The notes beneath the pieces were generated by a model that was given only the letters and a program-made list of their open reading frames with translations, was not told the DNA's origin and searched no databases. The position numbers and the translations under genes were made by a program. 64,000 nucleotides of DNA, from assembly GCA_014843695.1 (NCBI GenBank), contig CM026387.1, forward strand, positions 79,071,536-79,135,535. Direction: 5' to 3'. Positions within the stretch are counted from its first letter, which is position 1, and each line of letters starts with the position of its first letter. The DNA is from Archivesica marissinica (lineage: Eukaryota > Mollusca > Bivalvia > Venerida > Vesicomyidae). This document shows, piece by piece, positions 35,064-46,927 of the stretch.

Positions 35064-37859
35064 TGTACACCTACTTTACGGCGCCGTTATACACCTACTT
35101 TACTATACGGCGCCGTTATACACCTACTTTACGACTCCGTTATACACCTACTTTACGGCGTCGTTGTACACCTACTTTACGGCGCCGTTATACACCTACT
35201 TTACGACGCCGTTATACACCTACTTTACGGCGTCGTTGTACACCTACTTTATGGCGCCGTTATACACCTACTTTACGGCGTCGTTGTACACCTACTTTAC
35301 GGCGCCGTTATACACCTACTTTACGGCGCCGTTATACACCTACTTTACGGCGGTTTACACCTCTTTAGCGCCGTTATACACCTACTTTACGGCGCCGTTG
35401 TACACCTACTTTACGGCGCCGTTATACACCTACTTTACGGCGCCGTTATACACCTACTTTACGGCGCCGTTGTACACCTACTTTACGGCGCCGTTATACA
35501 CCTACTTTACGGCGCCGTTATACACCTACTTTACGGCGCCGTTATACACCTACTTTACGGCGCCGTTATACACCTACTTTACGGCGCACTTGTACACCTA
35601 CTTTACGGCGCCGTTATACACCTACTTTACGGCGCCGTTGTACACCTACTTTACGGCGCCGTTATACACCTACTGTACGGCGCCGTTATACACCTACTTT
35701 ACGGCGCCGTTGTACACCTACTTTACGACGCCGTTATACACCTACTTTACGGCGTCGTTGTACACCTACTTTACGGCGCCGTTATACACCTACTTTACGG
35801 CGCCGTTGTACACCTACTTTACGGCGCCGTTATACACCTACTTTACGGCGCCGTTGTACACCTACTTTACGGCGCCGTTATACACCTACTTTACGGCGCC
35901 GTTGTACACCTACTTTACGGCGCCGTTGTACACCTACTTTACGGCGCCGTTATACACCTACTTTACGACGCCGTTATACACCTACTTTACGACGTCGTTG
36001 TACACCTACTTTACGACGCCGTTATACACCTAGTTTACGGCGCCGTTATACACCTACTTTACGGCGCACTTATACACCTACTTTACGGCGCCGTTATACA
36101 CCTACTTTACGGCGCCGTTATACACCTACTTTACGGCGCACTTATACACCTACTTTACGGAGCCGTTATACACCTACTTTACGGCGCACTTATACACCTA
36201 CTTTACGGCGCCGTTATACACCTACTTTACGGCGCACTTGTACACCTACTTTACGGCGCCGTTATACACCTACTTTACGGCGCCGTTGTACACCTACCTT
36301 ACGGCGCCGTTGTACACCTACTTTACGGCGCCGTTATACACCTACTGTACGGCGCCGTTATACACCTACTTTACGGCGCCGTTGTACACCTACTTTACGA
36401 CGCCGTTATACACCTACTTTACGGCGCCGTTGTACACCTACTTTACGGCGCCGTTATACACCTACTTTACGGCGCCGTTGTACACCTACTTTACGGCGCC
36501 GTTATACACCTACTGTACGGCGCCGTTATACACCTACTTTACGGCACCGTTGTACACCTACTTTACTGCGCCGTTATACACCTACTTTACGGCGCCGTTG
36601 TACACCTACTTTACGGCGCCGTTATACTCCTACTGTACGGCGCCGTTATACACCGACTTTACGGCGCCGTTGTACACCTACTTTACGACGCCGTTATACA
36701 CCTACTTTACGACGTCGTTGTACACCTACTTTACGGCGTCGTTGTACACCTACTTTACGACGCCGTTATACACCTACTTTACGGCGCCGTTGTACACCTA
36801 CTTTACGGCGCCGTTATACACCTACTTTACGGCGCCGATGTACACCTACTTTACTGCGCCGTTGTACACCTACTTTACGGCGCCGTTATACATCTACTTT
36901 ACGGCGCCGTTATACACCTACTTTACGGCGCACTTATCCACCTACTTTACGGCGCCGTTATACACCTACTTTACGGCGCACTTGTACACCTACTTTACGG
37001 CGCCGTTATACACCTACTTTACGGCGCCGTTGTACACCTACTTTACGGCGCCGTTGTACACCTACTTTACGGCGCCGTTATACACCTACTGTACGGCGCC
37101 GTTATACACCTACTTTACGGCGCCGTTGTACACCTACTTTACGACGCCGTTATACACCTACTTTACGGCGTCGTTGTACACCTACTTTACGGCGCCGTTA
37201 TACACCTACTTTACGGCGCCGTTGTACACCTACTTTACGGCGCCGTTATACACCTACTTTACGGCGCCGTTGTACACCTACTTTACGGCGCCGTTATACA
37301 CCTACTGTACGGCGCCGTTATACACCTACTTTACGGCACCGTTGTACACCTACTTTACTGCGCCGTTATACACCTACTTTACGGCGCCGTTGTACACCTA
37401 CTTTACGGCGCCGTTATACTCCTACTGTACGGCGCCGTTATACACCGACTTTACGGCGCCGTTGTACACCTACTTTACGACGCCGTTATACACCTACTTT
37501 ACGACGTCGTTGTACACCTACTTTACGGCGTCGTTGTACACCTACTTTACGACGCCGTTATACACCTACTTTACGGCGCCGTTGTACACCTACTTTACGG
37601 CGCCGTTATACACCTACTTTACGGCGCCGTTGTACACCTACTTTACTGCGCCGTTGTACACCTACTTTACGGCGCCGTTATACACCTACTTTACGGCGCC
37701 GTTATACACCTACTTTACGGCGCACTTATACACCTACTTTACGGCGGCGTTATACACCTACTTTACGGCGCACTTATCCACCTACTTTACGGCGCCGTTG
37801 TACACCTACTTTACGGCGCCGTTGTATACACCTACTTTACGGCGCCGTTGTATACACCT
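35064..37859. repeat. 24-bp satellite, more than 115 copies, truncated by an assembly gap
   Basis: The unit contains GGCGCCGTTATACACCTACT plus TTAC; common variants are GTTGTAC, GACGCC, GGCGTCG and GGCGCAC. A marked variant pair (GTTATACTCC, then CACCGAC) recurs exactly 792 bp apart (36621 and 37413), so a 33-unit block was duplicated. The plus frames give repeated YTYFTAPL and HLLYGAVI and are artefacts. Confidence 0.97.
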
Positions 37860-38859
37860 NNNNNNNNNNNNNNNNNNNNNNNNNNNNNNNNNNNNNNNNN
37901 NNNNNNNNNNNNNNNNNNNNNNNNNNNNNNNNNNNNNNNNNNNNNNNNNNNNNNNNNNNNNNNNNNNNNNNNNNNNNNNNNNNNNNNNNNNNNNNNNNNN
38001 NNNNNNNNNNNNNNNNNNNNNNNNNNNNNNNNNNNNNNNNNNNNNNNNNNNNNNNNNNNNNNNNNNNNNNNNNNNNNNNNNNNNNNNNNNNNNNNNNNNN
38101 NNNNNNNNNNNNNNNNNNNNNNNNNNNNNNNNNNNNNNNNNNNNNNNNNNNNNNNNNNNNNNNNNNNNNNNNNNNNNNNNNNNNNNNNNNNNNNNNNNNN
38201 NNNNNNNNNNNNNNNNNNNNNNNNNNNNNNNNNNNNNNNNNNNNNNNNNNNNNNNNNNNNNNNNNNNNNNNNNNNNNNNNNNNNNNNNNNNNNNNNNNNN
38301 NNNNNNNNNNNNNNNNNNNNNNNNNNNNNNNNNNNNNNNNNNNNNNNNNNNNNNNNNNNNNNNNNNNNNNNNNNNNNNNNNNNNNNNNNNNNNNNNNNNN
38401 NNNNNNNNNNNNNNNNNNNNNNNNNNNNNNNNNNNNNNNNNNNNNNNNNNNNNNNNNNNNNNNNNNNNNNNNNNNNNNNNNNNNNNNNNNNNNNNNNNNN
38501 NNNNNNNNNNNNNNNNNNNNNNNNNNNNNNNNNNNNNNNNNNNNNNNNNNNNNNNNNNNNNNNNNNNNNNNNNNNNNNNNNNNNNNNNNNNNNNNNNNNN
38601 NNNNNNNNNNNNNNNNNNNNNNNNNNNNNNNNNNNNNNNNNNNNNNNNNNNNNNNNNNNNNNNNNNNNNNNNNNNNNNNNNNNNNNNNNNNNNNNNNNNN
38701 NNNNNNNNNNNNNNNNNNNNNNNNNNNNNNNNNNNNNNNNNNNNNNNNNNNNNNNNNNNNNNNNNNNNNNNNNNNNNNNNNNNNNNNNNNNNNNNNNNNN
38801 NNNNNNNNNNNNNNNNNNNNNNNNNNNNNNNNNNNNNNNNNNNNNNNNNNNNNNNNNNN
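37860..38859. other. Assembly gap, 1000 N
   Basis: Exactly 1000 N between two different satellites. The real array lengths are unknown. Confidence 0.98.
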
Positions 38860-39690
38860 CGGTAGTATTAGGCCTGTTGATGCACTATTTGTCTTTCCGA
38901 TAAGACACAGTCCACACACAGCGGTAGTATTAGGCCTGTTGATGCACTATTTGTCTTTCCGATAAGACACAGTCCACACACAGCGGTAGTATTAGGCCTG
39001 TTGATGCACTATTTGTCTTTCCGATAAGACACAGTCCACACACATCGGTAGTATTAGGCCTGTTGATGCACTATTTGTCTTTCCGATAAGACACAGTCCA
39101 CACACAGCGGTAGTATTAGGCCTGTTGATGCACTATTTGTCTTTCCGATAAGACACAGTCCACACACAGCGGTAGTATTAGGCCTGTTGATGCACTATTT
39201 GTCTTTCCGATAAGACACAGTCCACACACAGCGGTAGTATTAGGCCTGTTGATGCACTATTTGTCTTTCCGATAAGACACAGTCCACACACAGCGGTAGT
39301 ATTAGGCCTGTTGATGCACTATTTGTCTTTCCGATAAGACACAGTCCACACACAGCGGTAGTATTAGGCCTGTTGATGCACTATTTGTCTTTCCGATAAG
39401 ACACAGTCCACACACAGCGGTAGTATTAGGCCTGTTGATGCACTATTTGTCTTTCCGATAAGACACAGTCCACACACAGCGGTAGTATTAGGCCTGTTGA
39501 TGCACTATTTGTCTTTCCGATAAGACACAGTCCACACACAGCGGTAGTATTAGGCCTGTTGATGCACTATTTGTCTTTCCGATAAGACACAGTCCACACA
39601 CAGCGGTAGTATTAGGCCTGTTGATGCACTATTTGTCTTTCCGATAAGACACAGTCCACACACAGCGGTAGTATTAGGCCTGTTGATGCA
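38860..39690. repeat. 62-bp satellite, about 13 nearly identical copies
   Basis: The unit holds GGTAGTATTAGGCCTGTTGA, TGCACTATTTGTCTTTCCGA and TAAGACACAGTCCACACACA. Only one base differs among most copies, so the array is young or strongly homogenised. Confidence 0.97.
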
Positions 39691-39728
39691 CGAGGGTTTC
39701 GTGCTTTAACTATCGAGAGTTAAAACAC

Positions 39729-39746
39729 TGTCATGACGTCATGACA
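39729..39746. promoter_or_regulatory. Perfect 18-bp palindrome with a CRE core
   Basis: TGTCATGACGTCATGACA is its own reverse complement and centres on TGACGTCA, the CREB/ATF full site. No gene is seen beside it, so function is open. Confidence 0.4.
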
Positions 39747-39754
39747 TTGTATTT

Positions 39755-39975
39755 GCAGTCCATTATTATTAATATTGGACTGCTTTCAAAAGGAGTCTTA
39801 TTTGAAATCATATGCATAAGTAAACGAAATTAACAATTTTAATTAGTAAGATCGTGTTATATAAATGTGTGTATTAAGTAAGATATCAGCCTCAAACGGA
39901 TCCAATATGTAAAGTATTGGTACAGTGTTCGGAGCTACGCGTCTCACACAGTCAAGTATTTTACATATTGGATAG
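39755..39975. repeat. Two inverted-repeat hairpins
   Basis: GCAGTCCA and TGGACTGC pair at 39755-39783. ATCCAATATGTAAAGTA (about 39900) pairs with TATTTTACATATTGGAT (about 39958-39974). AGTGTTCGG follows each arm of the second, as in a short MITE-like structure. Confidence 0.6.
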
Positions 39976-40042
39976 TGTTCGGCTTATATCCTCTACATCT
40001 ACATATTAACCCAACACTCCATACTGAGTATGACAGACAGAC

Positions 40043-40321
40043 GGATATGTAGTCCAGTGGTAACACGCTGGACTGGTAATCCAGGGATCGCAGGTTCGAT
40101 CCCCCGTCTGACCCTAATACAATTAACAGTCTTTCAGATGGGACGTTAAACCGAGGTCTCGTGTCGGTGCTTTACATCGTGCACGTAAAAGAACCAGAGG
40201 AGATTCTGGAATGGGTCTCTGTCTGTATCATTGCACTATCCTCCAAAAATCTAAAATAACTAATCTATTCAGGAGGCGTCGCTCATATGGGCAACCGGTA
40301 GCGACGATAAATAAACGTAAA
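40043..40321 (+). mobile_element. SINE family C, full length, best-preserved copy
   Basis: Head AGACGG...CCGTCT can form an acceptor stem. The anticodon arm CTGGA-CTGGTAA-TCCAG has GGT (threonine-type) in the anticodon place. B box GGTTCGATCCC, core GGGACGTTAAACCGAGGTCT, tail GGCAACCGGTAGCGACGATA ending in an A-rich run. Confidence 0.9.
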
Positions 40322-40676
40322 AAAAAGAAAAACGTGTATGACAGGGTGGTACTTGTCAGGGACAGAAAACTGTTGTTAAACATCTCATTAATTGAGAGTG
40401 TTAAAGCGAACGGCAAAGTCATACTAAGGTTAAACAGTCATTAGTTTTACATGAGTGGTACAGTGGCCAGCCGCTCAGCACAAACGGTTGAGCTGGGGCT
40501 GGACTGTACATAGTAGGAGGAGGCCATTCCAAGGACGTATTGTTCATGGGGGGAAAGAGTTGATATGATACTGGGTTCGGGACTGCGGAATTAAGTAGTT
40601 CAGGTTCCTTGTATGTGTTTGGTGGTTGTGGTTATTTCTGAGTGTGTACATGTATATGACTGATGCTTGTATTATA

Positions 40677-41290
40677 CATATGTGTAGTAGTTATAAGTAT
40701 AGTAATGTTCATTGTACCATTGCAGGCGCATAGCTAACATATGTGTAGTAGTTATAAGTATAGTAATGTTCATTGTACCATTGCAGGCGCATAGCTAACA
40801 TATGTGTAGTAGTTATAAGTATAGTAATGTTCATTGTACCATTGCAGGCGCATAGCTAACATATGTGTAGTAGTTATAAGTATAGTAATGTTCATTGTAC
40901 CATTGCAGGCGCATAGCTAACATATGTGTAGTAGTTATAAGTATAGTAATGTTCATTGTACCATTGCAGGCGCATAGCTAACATATGTGTAGTAGTTATA
41001 AGTATAGTAATGTTCATTGTACCATTGCAGGCGCATAGCTAACATATGTGTAGTAGTTATAAGTATAGTAATGTTCATTGTACCATTGCAGGCGCATAGC
41101 TAACATATGTGTAGTAGTTATGAGTATAGTAATGTTCATTGTACCATTGCAGGCGCATAGCTAACATATGTGTAGTAGTTATAAGTATAGTAATGTTCAT
41201 TGTACCATTGCAGGCGCATAGCTAACATATGTGTAGTAGTTATAAGTATAGTAATGTTCATTGTACCATTGCAGGCGCATAGCTAACATA
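40677..41290. repeat. 61-bp satellite, about ten copies, containing a hAT-like terminus
   Basis: The unit holds GTGTAGTAGTTATAAGTATA, ATGTTCATTGTACC and ATTGCAGGCGCATAGCTA. The last word matches 17 of 18 bases at the left end of the hAT element at 16695. Confidence 0.95.
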
Positions 41291-41354
41291 GCGAACACAT
41301 GCTATGTCATTAAACTAATATCTCTCATCAAAACAGTATATTGAATATTTACAA

Positions 41355-42076
41355 GAGAGAGAGAGATGGGGAGAGAGAGAGGGAGAGAGGGGGAGAGAGA
41401 GAGGGAGAGAGGGGGAGAGAGATAGGGAGAGAGGGGGAGAGAGAGAGAGGAGAGAGAGGGATAGAGGGGGAGAGAGAGAGGGAGAGAGGGGGGAGAGAGA
41501 GAGGGAGAGAGGGGGGAGAGAGAGAGGGAGAGAGGGGGAGGAGAGGGAGAGAGAGGGAGAGATGGGGAGAGAGAGAGGGAGAGAGGGGGAGAGAGAGGGG
41601 AGAGAGGGGGAGAGAGAGAGGGAGAGAGGGGGAGAGAGAGAGAGGAGAGAGAGAGGGAGAGAGGAGGAGAGAGAGGGGGAGAGAGAGAGGGAGAGAGGGG
41701 GAGAGGGAGAGAGAGAGAGGGAGAGAGGGGGAGAGAGAGAGAGGGAGAGAGGGAGAGAGAGAGGAGAGAGGGGGAGAGAGAGAGTGGGGAGAGAGGGAGA
41801 GAGGGAGAGAGGGGGAGAGAGAGAGGGAGAGAGGGGGAGAGAGAGAGGGAGAGAGGGGGAGAGAGAGAGGGAGAGGGGGGGAGGAGGAGAGAGGGGGAGA
41901 GAGAGAGGGAGAGAGGGGAGAGAGAGAGAGGGAGAGAGGGGGAGAGAGAGAGGGAGAGAGGGGGAGAGAGAGGGGGAGGGAGTGAGAAGGAAAGAGAGGG
42001 GAGGGAGAGAGAGGGCTGGAGAGAGGGGAGAAAGAGAGGGGGAGGGAGAAAGCGAGAGGGGGAGAGGAGAAGAGAG
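41355..42076. repeat. (GA/GGGA)n polypurine tract, about 720 bp
   Basis: Almost pure purine on the plus strand, made of GAGAGAGAGG and GGGGGAGAGA words. Arg/Glu/Gly frames on plus and Ser/Leu/Pro frames on minus are artefacts. Mirror symmetry makes triplex (H-DNA) possible. Confidence 0.95.
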
Positions 42077-42289
42077 GGGACTACAAATCCATATGTAAGC
42101 AAAACAACGTCAAGTTTTAACATCATTAGATACGGCGCTCCCAAACAAACCAGACTGATGTTTATTAATTGAGTGGAACGTTAATACACGTACAGTTGCC
42201 ATGCATTGTCGCCACGCTTAAACTTGGCACTGTTATGTGGGATACACTACCAGTATGCAATTTGGATGTCTGACAGTTTTACCTGTATG

Positions 42290-42520
42290 TATCATTGTTA
42301 CCGGTTACCCATATGAGCGAAGCCTCCTGAAGAGATTAATCAATGTAGATGTTGAAGGGTATTGCAATGGCAGTGTAATGCACCGGCACGAGACTTCGGT
42401 TTTAATTCTCATCCGAAATACTATAATATGAGTCATTTTCGTATTGCATAGCGCGGGATCGAACCTGCGATCCGTGGATTACTAGTCCAGCGTGTTAACG
42501 ACTGGACCACTTATCTGCTA
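42290..42520 (-). mobile_element. SINE family C, diverged
   Basis: Tail GTTACCGGTTACCCATATGA, core ACGAGACTTCGGTTTTAATT, B box GGGATCGAACCTGCGATCC. Many substitutions indicate an old insertion. Confidence 0.8.
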
Positions 42521-42578
42521 CTCATATGTCAGTAATGTATTGCTATATATATGGGAAAGGCGATAAGTAACATGTTAT

Positions 42579-42834
42579 AGACGGATCTGTAGCCCAGTGG
42601 TAACACGCTGGGCTGGTAATCCAGGGATCGCAGGTTCGATCCCCCGTCTGACCCTAATACAATTAATAGTCTTTCAGATGGGACGTTAAACCGAGGTCTC
42701 GTGTCAGTGCTTTACACCGTGCACGTAAAAGAACCAGAGGAGACTCTGGAATGGGTCTCTCTCTGTATCACTGCACTATCCTCCAACATCTAAAATGACT
42801 AATACATGTATCTTCAGGAGGCGTCGTCCATATG
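42579..42834 (+). mobile_element. SINE family C, tail truncated
   Basis: Intact head and core. The 3' end stops at GGAGGCGTCGTCCATATG, where a second tail-like segment (CGCCGCCGGCGAACCATGCG) follows. Confidence 0.9.
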
Positions 42835-42849
42835 TTATGTTGATAGAGC

Positions 42850-42900
42850 GTGCCTACTGTCGCCGCCGGCGAACCATGCGGGCGAGCTTATTCGCCCATT
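42850..42900. repeat. Tail-like segment related to 32915-32945
   Basis: TCGCCGCCGGCGAACCAT and GGGCGAGC match 32923-32951 with few changes. They form a third version of the LINE/SINE tail seen inverted in family C. Confidence 0.5.
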
Positions 42901-42989
42901 TACAGTTACGGAATACTCATCAACTGTAGGCAGTAGTCTTGAAGTATAAAATGATGTACATGCACTGGATACTTACATACACGTTGATA

Positions 42990-45182
42990 GAATATCTGGA
43001 CTACTTCAATTAAATGTTGGAAACTCTGGAATACTTCAATTAGTTGTTAGAAACTCTGGAATACTTCAATTAGTTGTTAGAAACTCTGGAATACTTCAAT
43101 TAGTTGTTAGAAACTCTGGAATACTTCAATTAGTTGTTAGAAACTCTGGAATACTTCAATTAGTTGTTAGAAGCTCTGGAATGTTCCATTAGTTGTTAGA
43201 AACTCTGGAATACTTCAATTAGTTGTTAGAAACTCTGGAATACTTCAATTAAATGTTGGAAACTCTGGAATACTTCAATTAGTTGTTAGAAACTCTGGAA
43301 TACTTCAATTAAATGTTAGAAACTCTGGAATACTTCAATTAGTTGTTAGAAACTCTGGAATACTTCAATTAGTTGTTAGAAACTCTGGAATACTTCAATT
43401 AAATGTTGGAAACTCTGGAATACTTCAATTAGTTGTTAGAAGCTCTGGAATACTTCAATTAGTTGTTAGACACTCTGGAATGTTCAATTAGTTGTTAGAA
43501 GCTCTGGAATGTTCAATTAGTTGTTAGAAACTCTGGAATGTTCAATTAGTTGTTAGAAACTCTGGAATACTTCAATTAAATGTTGGAAACTCTGGAATAC
43601 TTCAATTAGTTGTTAGAAGCTCTGGAATACTTCAATTAGTTGTTAGAAACTCTGGAATGTTCAATTAGTTGTTAGAAACTCTGGAATGTTCAATTAGTTG
43701 TTAGAAACTCTGGAATGTTCAATTAGTTGTTAGAAACTCTGGAATACTTCAATTAAATGTTGGAAATTCTGGAATACTTCAATTAGTTGTTAGAAACTCT
43801 GGAATACTTCAATTAGTTGTTAGAAACTCTGGAATACTTCAATTAAATGTTGGAAACTCTGGAATACTTCAATTAGTTGTTAGAAACTCTGGAATACTTC
43901 AATTAGTTGTTAGAAACTCTGGAATGTTCAATTAGTTGTTAGAAACTCTGGAATACTTCAATTAGTTGTTAGAAACTCTGGAATACTTCAATTAGTTGTT
44001 AGAAACTCTGGAATACTTCAATTAGTTGTTAGAAACTCTGGAATGTTCAATTAGTTGTTAGAAACTCTGGAATACTTCAATTAGTTGTTAGAAACTCTGG
44101 AATGTTCAATTAGTTGTTAGAAACTCTGGAATACTTCAATTAGTTGTTAGAAACTCTGGAATACTTCAATTAAATGTTGGAAACTCTGGAATACTTCAAT
44201 TAGTTGTTAGAAGCTCTGGAATACTTCAATTAAATGTTAGAAACTCTGGAATACTTCAATTAGTTGTTAGAAGCTCTGGAATACTTCAATTAAATGTTGG
44301 AAACTCTGGAATACTTCAATTAGTTGTTAGAAACTCTGGAATACTTCAATTAAATGTTGGAAACTCTGGAATACTTCAATTAGTTGTTAGAAACTCTGGA
44401 ATACTTCAATTAGTTGTTAGAAACTCTGGAATACTTCAATTAGTTGTTAGAAGCTCTGGAATACTTCAATTAAATGTTGGAAACTCTGGAATACTTCAAT
44501 TAGTTGTTAGAAACTCTGGAATACTTCAATTAAATGTTGGAAACTCTGGAATACTTCAATTAGTTGTTAGAAACTCTGGAATACTTCAATTAGTTGTTAG
44601 AAACTCTGGAATACTTCAATTAGTTGTTAGAAACTCTGGAATACTTCAATTAAATGTTGGAAACTCTGGAATACTTCAATTAGTTGTTAGAAACTCTGGA
44701 ATACTTCAATTAGTTGTTAGAAACTCTGGAATGTTCAATTAGTTGTTAGAAACTCTGGAATCTTCAATTAGTTGTTAGAAACTCTGGAATACTTCAATTA
44801 GTTGTTAGAAACTCTGGAATACTTCAATTAAATGTTGGAAACTCTGGAATACTTCAATTAGTTGTTAGAAACTCTGGAATACTTCAATTAGTTGTTAGAA
44901 ACTCTGGAATGTTCAATTGGTTGTTAGAAACTCTGGAATGTTCAATTAGTTGTTAGAAACTCTGGAATACTTCAATTAGTTGTTAGAAACTCTGGAATAC
45001 TTCAATTAGTTGTTAGAAACTCTGGAATACTTCAATTAGTTGTTAGAAACTCTGGAATACTTCAATTAGTTGTTAGAAACTCTGGAATACTTCAATTAAA
45101 TGTTGGAAACTCTGGAATACTTCAATTAGTTGTTAGAAACTCTGGAATACTTCAATTAAATGTTAGAAACTCTGGAATACTT
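42990..45182. repeat. 30-bp minisatellite, about 73 copies
   Basis: Unit AACTCTGGAATACTTCAATT plus AGTTGTTAGA. Variant units carry AAATGTTGG or the shorter ATGTTCAATT (28 bp), arranged in repeating patterns that suggest block duplication. Confidence 0.97.
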
Positions 45183-45183
45183 T

Positions 45184-45215
45184 TGCATTTTTGCGATGCA
45201 ATGTAGCTTTAAAGA
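45184..45215. mobile_element. Terminus of the TTAA-flanked element at the edge of the 30-bp array
   Basis: TTTTTGCGATGCAATGTAGCTTTAA, of which TTTTTGCGATG and GCTTTAA match the left terminus of 48750-48790 in inverse orientation. It begins directly where the array ends. Confidence 0.6.
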
Positions 45216-45371
45216 AGTGTGTTTATAAATCATGTATTATGATATTGTAACATATTAGCATTATACGGTTTTACAGATTCTCATAATAGTGATGCTTTTG
45301 ACACGTCTATCCTATCACAATAGTGTAAGAGCATTTATGTGAAAGTTGTCTAAAATGTTGCCATTTTCGTG

Positions 45372-45485
45372 AACATTTAAAATTCCGCATTGCCTCTTCT
45401 GTCTTCCGCGTGGCGATAGAGTCCATTAGGAATGAGGTCACGAGAGCGATTAAAATAATGGTGTAAGAACTTGTTTCGCTATATT
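45372..45485 (+). mobile_element. SINE family B, 3' half
   Basis: CATTGCCTCTTCTGTCTTCC, GTGGCGATAGAGTCCATTAG and the tail AAGAACTTGTTTCGCTAT. Confidence 0.8.
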
Positions 45486-45534
45486 GAACACTACGAACAT
45501 ATAATCTATATAAATACAATATTAGGTTCCGAGA

Positions 45535-46498
45535 AATAGTCGTAGTTCTAAATGTGCACCATATCCACTGTGTGCTGTTCCACCAAGTAGTCGTAGTTCT
45601 AAATGTGCACCATATCCACTGTGTGCTGTTCCACCAAGTAGTCGTAGTTCTAAATGTGCACCATATCCACAATGTGTGCTGTTCCACCAAGTAGTCGTAG
45701 TTCTAAATATGCACCATATCCACTGTGTGCTGTTCCACCAAGTAGTCGTAGTTCTAAATGTGCACCATATCCACTGTGTGCTGTTCCACCAAGTAGTCGT
45801 AGTTCTAAATGTGCACCATATCCACTGTGTGCTGTTCCACCAAGTAGTCGTAGTTCTAAATGTGCACCATATCCACTGTGTGCTGTTCCACCAAGTAGTC
45901 GTAGTTCTAAATGTGCACCATATCCACTGTGTGCTGTTCCACCAAGTAGTCGTAGTTCTAAATATGCACCATATCCACTGTGTGCTGTTCCACCAAGTAG
46001 TCGTAGTTCTAAATGTGCACCATATCCACTGTGTGCTGTTCCACCAAGTAGTCGTAGTTCTAAATGTGCACCATATCCACTGTGTGCTGTTCCACCAAGT
46101 AGTCGTAGTTCTAAATGTGCACCATATCCACTGTGTGCTGTTCCACCAAGTAGTCGTAGTTCTAAATGTGCACCATATCCACTGTGTGCTGTTCCACCAA
46201 GTAGTCGTAGTTCTAAATGTGCACCATATCCACTGTGTGCTGTTCCACCAAGTAGTCGTAGTTCTAAATGTGCACCATATCCACTGTGTGCTGTTCCACC
46301 AAGTAGTCGTAGTTCTAAATGTGCACCATATCCACTGTGTGCTGTTCCACCAAGTAGTCGTATATAGTTCTAAATGTGCACCATATCCACTGTGTGCTGT
46401 TCCACCAAGTAGTCGTATATAGTTCTAAATGTGCACCATATCCACTGTGTGCTGTTCCACCAAGTAGTCGTAGTTCTAAATGTGCACCATATCCACTG
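45535..46498. repeat. 51-bp minisatellite, about 19 copies
   Basis: The unit holds GTAGTTCTAAATGTGCACCA, TATCCACTGTGTGCTGTTCC and ACCAAGTAGTC. It is very homogeneous, with ATA insertions near 46360 and 46416. The 17-codon period leaves plus frames open (SSKCAPYPLCAVPPSSR); these are not supported as genes. Confidence 0.97.
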
Positions 46499-46509
46499 TA
46501 TAGCTTTAA

Positions 46510-46622
46510 ACTGACACGTAAAAGAACAAGAGAAGTCGCTGGAATATGGCTCTGTCTGTATCACTACACTTGAGGAGGTGTCACCCATCTGTGAAACCAG
46601 TAGCGACGATAAATAATCGCAA
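46510..46622 (+). mobile_element. SINE family C, 3' half, diverged
   Basis: ACGTAAAAGAACAAGAGAAG, GCTCTGTCTGTATCACTACA and the tail AGTAGCGACGATAAATAA. Confidence 0.8.
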
Positions 46623-46848
46623 AACACACAGAACACAACCATGCGTGGTGGCAGTGACAGCGAACCACCACCTTGAATTACCTTCCCAGATTTAGCCGAT
46701 ATTCTATCCTGAAGTATGCAATAAATTAAGTGTCGATATACGTCATCATCATTCATATACGTCAACACTTCAACAGCCGACGATACTTAATCATCGTATC
46801 CTATGTAAACCCGACTATACATAGCTACCCACCACAGCTAGTCGAATA

Positions 46849-46927
46849 GACAGCCGGATCCGTAGTCCAGTGGTAACACGCTGGATTGTAATCCAATGGA
46901 TCGCAGGTTCGATCCCCCGTCTGACCC
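46849..46927 (+). mobile_element. SINE family C, tRNA-like head only
   Basis: CGTAGTCCAGTGGTAACACG and GCAGGTTCGATCCCCCGTCT are present; sequence after CTGACCC is unrelated. A free tRNA gene is less likely, because the acceptor ends pair poorly here and the head matches the SINE copies base for base in most places. Confidence 0.75.

Noticed and set aside
35052..38903. 1283-codon frame and its overlapping 875-codon frame
   Set aside because: Both are products of the 24-bp satellite and run through 1000 N.
41302..42144. Ser/Pro/Leu-rich or Arg/Glu-rich proteins
   Set aside because: Polypurine simple repeat.
45654..46422. 17-residue repeat protein frames
   Set aside because: 51-bp satellite; two plus frames are equally open and the array shows no codon-position bias.
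46849..46927. Functional tRNA gene
   Set aside because: The sequence matches the SINE C head, the acceptor ends pair poorly and a nearby SINE C fragment is present; a truncated SINE is more likely.
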